Both the position numbers and the translations under genes were made by a program. The notes beneath the pieces were generated by a model. That model searched no databases. It was not told the DNA's origin and saw nothing but the letters and a program-made list of their open reading frames with translations. 5,749 nucleotides of DNA from Actinomycetota bacterium (lineage in GTDB: Bacteria; Actinomycetota; Thermoleophilia; Gaiellales; F1-60-MAGs149), in NCBI GenBank assembly GCA_947481755.1, contig CANKHS010000091.1, positions 1 through 5,749 on the forward strand. Direction: 5' to 3'. Each line of letters starts with the position of its first letter. The first letter of the stretch is position 1. Below, piece by piece: positions 1-4,757 of the stretch.

Positions 1-440
1 TCGGCATCGAGGACCACGTCGGCGCCGAGCTGAAAGCCGTCGTCGCCGCGATGCTTCGTCGGTAAGCGCCCGTGCAGTAACTCGCCGGTTGCCTCGCGCC
101 ACGACCTTGGGTCCAGCAGTAGTTTGCGTCGTGTACCGCGGCCGATGTCGAGTGCGCGGTAGAGCGCGCGGTCCTGATCGCAAATCACCGCGACATCCTG
201 CGCATTGTTCGCTTGCTGCCATTCCTCGGCGCGCCCAGCGGACGTCGGCAGGACCACGAGTAGATCAGAGCCAGAAGCACGAATTGTGGTCCTGCGCTCC
301 ACAGCACGACGAAGGTGGCGCTGGCATACCGAGCAGCCAAGGTGGCGCGAGATATACATGACCCACGGCCGCCCGATCAGGTCCGCGCGCGAGACGGTGC
401 CGCCGCCGGCGCGGGGGAGAGAAAGGTCGGGGAAGTCCAT
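1..440 (-). CDS. AhpC/TSA (peroxiredoxin-like) thioredoxin-fold protein, C-terminus cut by window edge
   Basis: Probably a cytoplasmic thiol-disulfide or peroxide-reducing protein of the AhpC/TSA superfamily, closest by eye to the peroxiredoxin-like AhpC-TSA_2/PRXL2 group; the substrate is unknown. The minus strand is open from ATG at 440 down to base 1 (146 complete codons plus two bases). It begins MDFPDLSLP, the usual first strand of the fold, then a G-x-x-V-S-x-x-D-L-x-G-R-P turn (about residues 13-25). The strand WVMYISRHLGCSVC (26-39) carries the redox motif C36-S-V-C39. A second strand DLLVVLPTS (59-67), a DQDRALYRALDIGRG block (88-102) and QLGADVVLDA (137-146) follow, all at family-typical places. 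A TGA two codons before ATG 440 fixes the start. No signal peptide is seen. Probably 30-40 C-terminal residues lie outside the window. It diverges from the gene at 516. The family call is solid; whether it is a true peroxidase or a disulfide reductase is open. Confidence 0.85.
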   Translation of the reverse strand, partial: MDFPDLSLPRAGGGTVSRADLIGRPWVMYISRHLGCSVCQRHLRRAVERRTTIRASGSDLLVVLPTSAGRAEEWQQANNAQDVAVICDQDRALYRALDIGRGTRRKLLLDPRSWREATGELLHGRLPTKHRGDDGFQLGADVVLDA

Positions 441-445
441 GCCTC

Positions 446-474
446 ACTATCGCAGGGCTTGCCTCAGGGCACAA
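446..474 (-). promoter_or_regulatory. Candidate promoter of the AhpC/TSA-like gene, compatible with a leaderless mRNA
   Basis: On the minus strand, TTGTGC (474-469, 3/6 to TTGACA) lies 17 bp upstream of GATAGT (451-446, 4/6 to TATAAT). The -10 ends five bases before the ATG at 440, so transcription could start at or very near the A of the start codon. The only Shine-Dalgarno-like string, GAGG, is one base from the ATG, too close to work normally, which also fits leaderless translation. The matches are imperfect. Confidence 0.4.
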
Positions 475-487
475 AAGTCGTAACAAT
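459..487 (+). promoter_or_regulatory. Weak candidate promoter for the secreted repeat protein
   Basis: TTGCCT (459-464, 4/6 to TTGACA) is 17 bp from AACAAT (482-487, 4/6 to TATAAT). It would give a leader of roughly 20 nt containing the Shine-Dalgarno at 503-509. It overlaps the opposing promoter candidate in the same 75-bp gap, so the two transcription units could interfere or share a regulator. Evidence is spacing and weak consensus only. Confidence 0.3.
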
Positions 488-502
488 CGCCCGAATCACA
501 AC

Positions 503-509
503 GGGGAGG
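503..509 (+). promoter_or_regulatory. Shine-Dalgarno that decides the start at 516
   Basis: GGGGAGG lies six bases before ATG 516, an ideal ribosome binding site. It favours this start over the in-frame ATG at 315, which would add 67 residues without domain character, place the signal peptide internally and overlap the opposing AhpC/TSA-like gene. Confidence 0.85.
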
Positions 510-515
510 CTGGCG

Positions 516-1466
516 ATGGTGGGGACGGGACGACGACGTGGAGTGCTTGCGCTGGTCGTGGTGGCGGTGATCAGCGCCGTCGCGCTGCCGGCACTTGCCG
601 AGGCTGGTGCACGGGCGGTCAAGGCGACAATTGGGACCGCCAATATCAAGAATGGTGCGGTCACCAACGCCAAGGTTCGCAAGGGTACGCTGCTCTACAG
701 CGCGTTCAAGCGTGGCCAGGTCGCCCGGGCCAACCTCGCTGGCATCAAAGCGGGTGGCGTCTTGACCGGTACCTATCCACACCCGAAGCTCGCCGTGGGC
801 AGTGTTAAGGCACCTGCGATTGCGACCGGGGCTGTCGGGAGTGCCGAGATCGCCGCCGGTGCTGTCGGCTCGACCGAGCTCGCAGCAGGGGCTGTGCGCG
901 CGTCAGACATCGCTAACGGTTCGATCGGGCCCAGCAAGATCGCCGCCAACAGCATCGGGCGGGATCAGCTCGCCAAGGGTGGGGTGGGGGCAAGTGAGAT
1001 CGCGGCCGGTGCGGTTGGCGTCTCGGAACTGGCACCGCTTCCCGGAGCTCGTGCCTATCGGGCCGCGCCGATCAGCGTGGCAAGCGGCGTCGTGACGGAG
1101 ATCGCTTTGACCGATACCGCCTACAACCGCGACGGTGTTTGGTCGACCGGCCAGCCGACCCAGATGCGAGCGCCCGTCACCGGCATCTACGCGGTCACCG
1201 GTGGTGTCTTGTTCCAGAACAACGGTGCGGGAACCCGTGGCATCTGGATCATTCCCGCGGGGGATCCGGCCAATCCGTTTGCCGGCGAGCAGCAGAGCGC
1301 GGTCAATGTTGGTGGGCAGCCGTCGGAGCTCAACGTCTCGACGATTCTCAAGTTGAACGCCGGCGAGGCCGTCAGTATCGCTGTCATTCAGACCTCGGGC
1401 GAGGCAATCCAAGTCCTTGGAAATGGCCAGCGCACGGCTCTGGGACTGCAACTGCTGACACCGTGA
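516..1466 (+). CDS. Secreted decapeptide-repeat stalk protein with C1q/TNF-like C-terminal domain
   Basis: A 316-aa exported protein, probably acting at the cell surface or outside the cell; ligand and partners are unknown. Residues 1-30 form a signal peptide: basic MVGTGRRRG, hydrophobic core LALVVVAVISAVALPALA, likely cleavage near AEA-GA. Residues 43-72 hold three decapeptide units (G47, G57, G67 in register). Residues 80-92 are a GGVLTGTYPHPKL linker, a motif familiar from phage tail fibres and bacterial surface proteins. Residues 93-172 are eight units of about A-x-G-A-V-G-x-S-x-I/L. Residues 175-316 resemble a C1q/TNF-like jelly roll: APVTGIYAVTGGVLF (219-233), an R-G-I-W-I strand, and LNAGEAVSIAVIQTSG (280-295). 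No C-terminal membrane segment or sortase motif is seen. Such repeats plus a C1q-like head would suit a trimeric fibre, which is inference. The gene stands alone, with its own Shine-Dalgarno and a hairpin terminator, and diverges from the AhpC/TSA-like gene. Domain names come from pattern recognition only. Confidence 0.8.
   Translation: MVGTGRRRGVLALVVVAVISAVALPALAEAGARAVKATIGTANIKNGAVTNAKVRKGTLLYSAFKRGQVARANLAGIKAGGVLTGTYPHPKLAVGSVKAPAIATGAVGSAEIAAGAVGSTELAAGAVRASDIANGSIGPSKIAANSIGRDQLAKGGVGASEIAAGAVGVSELAPLPGARAYRAAPISVASGVVTEIALTDTAYNRDGVWSTGQPTQMRAPVTGIYAVTGGVLFQNNGAGTRGIWIIPAGDPANPFAGEQQSAVNVGGQPSELNVSTILKLNAGEAVSIAVIQTSGEAIQVLGNGQRTALGLQLLTP
642..731 (+). repeat. First decapeptide repeat block of the secreted protein (3 units)
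   Basis: Encodes residues 43-72 as three 10-residue units: NIKNGAVTNA, KVRKGTLLYS, AFKRGQVARA. Glycine recurs at 47, 57 and 67, a hydrophobic residue three before it (I44, V54, F64) and another two after it (V49, L59, V69). The block is rich in Lys and Arg, unlike the Ala-rich second block. Confidence 0.7.
792..1031 (+). repeat. Second decapeptide repeat block (8 x 30 bp)
   Basis: Encodes residues 93-172 as eight uninterrupted 10-residue units, pattern A-x-G-[AGS]-[VI]-[GKR]-x-[SPD]-x-[IL]. Examples are ATGAVGSAEI, AAGAVGSTEL, ANGSIGPSKI and AAGAVGVSEL. The glycine is replaced by Asn only at residue 145. The 30-bp units have diverged at synonymous positions, so the array is maintained at protein level and is not a recent DNA duplication. 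The 10-residue period matches repeats common in phage tail fibres. Confidence 0.9.
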
Positions 1467-1474
1467 GGCGCAGT

Positions 1475-1497
1475 ACCCCGCTGGTTGCGGGGGTTCT
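1475..1497 (+). terminator. Hairpin terminator after the secreted repeat protein
   Basis: Nine bases after the TGA, CCCCGC (1476-1481) pairs with GCGGGG (1487-1492) around a TGGTT loop. A1475 and T1494 could extend the stem across one bulged G. Only a short weak T-run (GTTCT) follows, so termination may be inefficient or rely on the stem, as is common in GC-rich actinobacteria. Confidence 0.65.
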
Positions 1498-1533
1498 GTC
1501 CGACGCATCGCGTATACCTGCGTTTACAGACAA

Positions 1534-1563
1534 ACAGCCATAAATCCTCGGAATCTTGGCTGT
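1534..1563. repeat. Inverted repeat upstream of the str promoter
   Basis: ACAGCCA (1534-1540) is a perfect inverted match to TGGCTGT (1557-1563), separated by 16 mostly AT-rich bases. It lies between the upstream terminator and the str promoter candidate. It could be an operator, a second weak terminator or chance; a 7-bp match is only modest evidence. Confidence 0.35.
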
Positions 1564-1611
1564 AGGACACGTCCAGAGCGGATCCGGCCCGTCGCGGGTG
1601 ACGGTTGTCGT

Positions 1612-1640
1612 TTGGCGCTTTTGCTGAGGTGCCGTAAGGT
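1612..1640 (+). promoter_or_regulatory. Candidate str operon promoter
   Basis: TTGGCG (1612-1617, 4/6 to TTGACA) is exactly 17 bp from TAAGGT (1635-1640), which fits the TAnnnT -10 form common in actinobacteria. Transcription would start near 1647 and give a leader of about 68 nt before rpsL. This is the best sigma-70-type site in the 248-bp gap. Confidence 0.6.
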
Positions 1641-1648
1641 TCCCGGGC

Positions 1649-1714
1649 TGCGACTTTGGTCGCACTCGTACACGTGCGCCCCCGGGCGCCAACCCCAACC
1701 GGACTTCGAGGTCC
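1649..1714 (+). promoter_or_regulatory. Structured 5' leader of the str operon
   Basis: Three inverted repeats fill the predicted leader. TGCGAC (1649-1654) pairs with GTCGCA (1659-1664) over a TTTG loop. GCGCC (1676-1680) pairs with GGCGC (1685-1689) over four bases. GGAC (1701-1704) pairs with GTCC (1711-1714) immediately before the ATG. The Shine-Dalgarno candidate GAGG (1708-1711) lies mostly in the last hairpin's loop and only three bases from the start codon. A role in ribosomal-protein feedback is possible but not shown by the sequence. Confidence 0.4.
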
Positions 1715-2083
1715 ATGCCCACTATCAATCAGCTCGTGCGCAAGCCGCGCACGCCAGAGAAGTCGAAGTCGAAGACACCCGCGTTGAAGGGTGCCCCGCA
1801 GAAGCGCGGCGTTTGCACGCGCGTCTACACGACAACCCCGAAGAAGCCGAACTCGGCGCTTCGTAAGGTTGCCCGTGTCCGACTCTCGAACGGCATGGAA
1901 GTCACCGCCTACATCCCCGGCATCGGCCACAACCTGCAGGAGCACTCCGTTGTGCTCATCCGCGGTGGTCGTGTGAAGGATCTCCCAGGCATCCGCTACA
2001 AGGTCGTACGGGCAGCACTTGACACATCCGGCGTTGCTGATCGTAAGCAGGCACGCTCCAAGTACGGCGCAAAGAAGTCGTAG
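1715..2083 (+). CDS. rpsL: 30S ribosomal protein S12
   Basis: S12 sits at the decoding centre of the small subunit and helps check codon-anticodon pairing. The 122-aa product has normal family length and the canonical start MPTINQLVRK. The core TRVYTTTPKKPNSALRK (35-51) and GHNLQEHSVVLIRGGRVKDLPG (71-92) are intact. K43 and K88, the classic sites of streptomycin-resistance changes, are both lysine, so this is the wild-type, presumably sensitive form. D89, the residue methylthiolated in many bacteria, is present. The basic tail ends QARSKYGAKKS. It is the first gene of the operon, about 68 nt after the predicted transcription start, with a short-spaced GAGG as ribosome binding site. The stop TAG is followed four bases later by rpsG. 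Identification is certain. Confidence 0.99.
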   Translation: MPTINQLVRKPRTPEKSKSKTPALKGAPQKRGVCTRVYTTTPKKPNSALRKVARVRLSNGMEVTAYIPGIGHNLQEHSVVLIRGGRVKDLPGIRYKVVRAALDTSGVADRKQARSKYGAKKS

Positions 2084-2087
2084 AGCT

Positions 2088-2558
2088 ATGCCACGCCGAG
2101 CAGACATTATCCCCCGCGAGCTGATTCCCGATCCCGTCTACGGATCGACGCTGGTCACCCAGGTGATCAACAAGGTCATGCTTGACGGCAAGCGTTCGAC
2201 CGCTGAGAGCATCGTGTACGGCGCCCTCACCATCGTTGGTGAGAAGTCCGGCCGCGATCCGCTTGAGGTGCTCGACCAGGCAATCAAGTCCGTCACGCCT
2301 GTGTTGGAGACCCGCAGCCGCCGCGTCGGTGGTGCGAACTACCAGGTTCCTGTTGAGGTTCCTGTCCGTCGCGCCCGTACGCTGGCAATCCGCTGGATCG
2401 TTACGTTCGCCCGTCAGCGCCGTGAGCGCGGTTCGCACGAGCGTCTCGCCGCCGAGATTCTGGACGCAACGAATCAGCAGGGTGGCGCGTTCAAGCGCAA
2501 GGACGACATCTACCGAATGGCGCAAGCCAATAAGGCCTTCGCGCACTACCGCTGGTAA
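2088..2558 (+). CDS. rpsG: 30S ribosomal protein S7
   Basis: S7 binds the 3' major domain of 16S rRNA, nucleates assembly of the 30S head and contacts tRNA near the E site. In E. coli it is also the translational repressor of this operon. The product is 156 aa, the usual length. It starts MPRRADIIPRELIPDPVYGS and has the conserved NKVMLDGKRSTAE helix region (28-40), the beta-hairpin region RRVGGANYQVPVEV (78-91) and the family-typical end KRKDDIYRMAQANKAFAHYRW (136-156, cited here as the closing segment). The ATG at 2088 was chosen over the in-frame ATG at 2019 because the latter lies inside rpsL and adds 23 non-homologous residues. Only four bases separate it from the rpsL stop, with a weak AAGAAG as possible ribosome binding site, so translation is probably coupled to rpsL. 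Confidence 0.98.
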   Translation: MPRRADIIPRELIPDPVYGSTLVTQVINKVMLDGKRSTAESIVYGALTIVGEKSGRDPLEVLDQAIKSVTPVLETRSRRVGGANYQVPVEVPVRRARTLAIRWIVTFARQRRERGSHERLAAEILDATNQQGGAFKRKDDIYRMAQANKAFAHYRW

Positions 2559-2563
2559 TTGAC

Positions 2564-4675
2564 ATGACTACCGTTATCGAAACACAGACTGAGTCCACCG
2601 CGCCGCGCGCGGATCAGTTGGACCTGTACCGCAACATCGGCATCATGGCCCACATCGATGCGGGCAAGACCACCGTCACCGAGCGCGTCCTGTTCTACAC
2701 GGGCCGCACCCACAAGTTGGGCGAGGTGCACGAGGGTGGCGCAACGATGGACTGGATGGTCCAGGAGCAAGAGCGCGGCATCACGATTACCTCGGCTGCC
2801 ACGACGGCTCTGTGGAGCGGTCATCGCATCAACATCATCGATACACCCGGGCACGTGGACTTCACCGTTGAGGTGGAGCGCTCGTTGCGCGTGCTCGATG
2901 GTGCTGTCGCCGTTTTCGACTCTGTTGCTGGTGTTCAGCCCCAGTCCGAGACCGTTTGGCGCCAGGCCGACAAGTACAGCGTGCCGCGTATCGCGTTCGT
3001 CAACAAGATGGACCGCGTCGGCGCCGACTTCGATTACGTCAAGTCCACGATCATCGATCGCCTCGGAGCCAATCCGGTTGCCATCCAGATCCCGATCGGT
3101 GCCGAGGATAACTTCGCCGGCATGGTCGACCTGGTCCGCATGGTTGCGATCAACTTCGACATCGACGACCGGGGCCTGTCCTGGACCGAGTCCGAGCCAG
3201 AGGGCGACCTGTTGGCCGCCGCTACGAAGGCCCGCCACGAGCTGATCGAAGCCGTCGCCGACCACAACGAAGACATCATGATGGCGTTCCTTGAGGACCA
3301 GCCGGTCGACAACAACGACCTGATCGGTGCGATCCGCGCCGCGACGCTCGACCTGTCGATCACGCCGCTGCTCTGCGGTTCGGCCTTCAAGAACAAGGGC
3401 GTCCAGCAGATGCTCGACGCCGTGGTTGCCTACCTGCCGAGCCCGCTCGACATTCCGCCTGTCACCGGCATCAAGCCGCGCACGGACGAAGAGGTCATCC
3501 GCGAGGCTACCCTTGACGCACCGTTCGCCGCCCTCGCCTTCAAGGTGATGAGCGATCCGTTCGTCGGCAAGCTGACCTACTTCCGCGTCTATTCCGGCCG
3601 GCTTAGCGCCGGGTCGCCGATCTACAACTCGTCGACGGACAAGAAAGAGCGCGTCGGGCGCATCCTCCAGATGCACGCCAACCACCGCGAGGAGCGCGAT
3701 GAGGTCGGTGCCGGCGAGATCGCCGCAGCCGTCGGCCTCAAGTCGACCACGACGGGTGACACGCTGTGCGACGAGAAGCAGCCCGTCTTGCTCGAGTCGA
3801 TCATCTTCCCCGAGCCCGTGATTGAGGTCGCGGTCGAGCCGAAGACGAAGGCCGACCAGGACAAGCTCGCCACCGCATTGCAGCGTCTCTCGGAAGAGGA
3901 CCCCACGTTCCGCGTCAAGACTGACGAAGAGACGGGCCAGACGCTGATTGCTGGCATGGGCGAGCTGCACCTTGAGATCATCGTTGACCGTCTGATGCGC
4001 GAGTTCGCCGTCGACGCCAACGTTGGTAAGCCGCAGGTTGCGTACCGCGAGACGATTCGCAAGAACGTCGAGAAGGTGCAAGGCAAGTTTGTTCGCCAGT
4101 CCGGTGGTCGTGGCCAGTACGGCGACGTCTGGTTGCGCGTTGAGCGCGCCGAGCCGGGTGCAGGCTTCTCGTTTGAGAGCAAGATCGTCGGCGGCGTCGT
4201 GCCGAAGGAGTACCACAAGGCTGTCGGTGAAGGTGCCCGCGAGGCACTCAACACGGGCGTCATTGCAGGCTTCCCCGTCGTCGACGTCAAGGTGCAGCTG
4301 ATCGACGGCACCTTCCACGATGTTGACTCCTCGGAAATGGCCTTCAAGATTGCTGGCTCGATGGCCCTCAAGGAGGGCCTGCGCCGCGGTGATTCCGCGC
4401 TGCTCGAGCCGATCTTCACGGTCGAAGTTGTGACCCCTGAGGAGTACATGGGCGACGTGATCGGCGACCTCAACAGTCGTCGTGGCCGCGTTGAGGGCAT
4501 GGAGCCCCGCGGCAACGCCCAGGTCATCACCGCTCGCGTCCCGTTGTCGGAAATGTTCGGCTACGCGACCGACTCGCGCTCCCTCTCGCAGGGCCGCGCA
4601 ACGTACACCATGCAGTTCCTGCATTACGAGGAAGTGCCGAAGAACATCGCCGAAACGATTACGGCGAAGGCCTAA
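2564..4675 (+). CDS. fusA: Elongation factor G
   Basis: EF-G is the cytoplasmic GTPase that drives tRNA-mRNA translocation and, with ribosome recycling factor, splits post-termination ribosomes. The 703-aa length is typical. GTPase motifs are complete: P-loop AHIDAGKTT (29-37), switch I RGITITSAATT (71-81), DTPGH (93-97), NKMD (147-150) and CGSA (271-274). The remaining domains follow in the usual order: II (about 310-405), III with GMGELHLEI (464-472), IV with GGRGQYGDV (514-522) and FHDVDSSEMAFK (584-595), and V with EEYMGDVIGDLNSRRG (626-641). The stretch before YRNIGI is about 22 residues, rich in Thr and Glu, and longer than in E. coli EF-G. The start lies five bases after the rpsG stop without a recognisable Shine-Dalgarno, so reinitiation by ribosomes leaving rpsG is likely. 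It looks like the housekeeping copy, given its operon place and complete motifs. Confidence 0.98.
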   Translation: MTTVIETQTESTAPRADQLDLYRNIGIMAHIDAGKTTVTERVLFYTGRTHKLGEVHEGGATMDWMVQEQERGITITSAATTALWSGHRINIIDTPGHVDFTVEVERSLRVLDGAVAVFDSVAGVQPQSETVWRQADKYSVPRIAFVNKMDRVGADFDYVKSTIIDRLGANPVAIQIPIGAEDNFAGMVDLVRMVAINFDIDDRGLSWTESEPEGDLLAAATKARHELIEAVADHNEDIMMAFLEDQPVDNNDLIGAIRAATLDLSITPLLCGSAFKNKGVQQMLDAVVAYLPSPLDIPPVTGIKPRTDEEVIREATLDAPFAALAFKVMSDPFVGKLTYFRVYSGRLSAGSPIYNSSTDKKERVGRILQMHANHREERDEVGAGEIAAAVGLKSTTTGDTLCDEKQPVLLESIIFPEPVIEVAVEPKTKADQDKLATALQRLSEEDPTFRVKTDEETGQTLIAGMGELHLEIIVDRLMREFAVDANVGKPQVAYRETIRKNVEKVQGKFVRQSGGRGQYGDVWLRVERAEPGAGFSFESKIVGGVVPKEYHKAVGEGAREALNTGVIAGFPVVDVKVQLIDGTFHDVDSSEMAFKIAGSMALKEGLRRGDSALLEPIFTVEVVTPEEYMGDVIGDLNSRRGRVEGMEPRGNAQVITARVPLSEMFGYATDSRSLSQGRATYTMQFLHYEEVPKNIAETITAKA

Positions 4676-4689
4676 CCGGCCACCTCTAG

Positions 4690-4711
4690 TCAGTCCACTA
4701 TCTCAGTCCAC
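4690..4711 (+). repeat. Tandem 9-nt direct repeat in the fusA-tuf spacer
   Basis: TCAGTCCAC occurs at 4690-4698 and again at 4703-4711, a 13-base period, within the 82-bp gap between fusA and tuf. The following stretch to about 4740 is C- and A-rich with few G or T residues and should be poorly structured as RNA. It may help ribosome loading on tuf, or the repeats may bind a factor; neither is shown. Confidence 0.7.
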
Positions 4712-4746
4712 CAGAACCAGACCAACCGCACCAGCCCAGGGAACCC

Positions 4747-4754
4747 GGGAGAAG
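4747..4754 (+). promoter_or_regulatory. Strong Shine-Dalgarno of tuf
   Basis: GGGAGAAG starts 11 bases before the ATG at 4758; its GGGAG core (4747-4751) leaves six bases. This is the only strong ribosome binding site inside the operon and fits the need for far more EF-Tu than EF-G or ribosomal proteins. Confidence 0.85.
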
Positions 4755-4757
4755 ATA

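Noticed and set aside
3..65. Plus-strand partial C-terminus ending at TAA 63-65
   Set aside because: The 20 codons look protein-like at first, but the minus strand here encodes the conserved QLGADVVLD segment, which accounts for the coding signal.
89..483. Plus-strand frames at 89-361 and 205-483
   Set aside because: Both are Arg/Pro-rich shadows of the minus-strand AhpC/TSA-like gene.
315..515. N-terminal extension of the secreted protein from the ATG at 315
   Set aside because: It overlaps the minus-strand redox gene, lacks a ribosome binding site and would bury the signal peptide. ATG 516 has GGGGAGG at ideal spacing.
1589..1604. CCGTC/GACGG hairpin just upstream of the str -35
   Set aside because: A 5-bp stem with a 6-base loop is expected by chance in GC-rich DNA and has no T-run or other context.
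1388..2107. 239-codon minus-strand frame across the intergenic region and rpsL
   Set aside because: It crosses a terminator, a promoter candidate and all of rpsL on the other strand, with no domain or signal.
2546..4624. Very long minus-strand open frame (692 codons) antisense to fusA
   Set aside because: It mirrors the EF-G codons in a GC-rich genome, where stops are rare in one antisense frame. Its product is Asp/Val/Leu/Arg-rich with no domain, and the plus strand is unmistakably EF-G.
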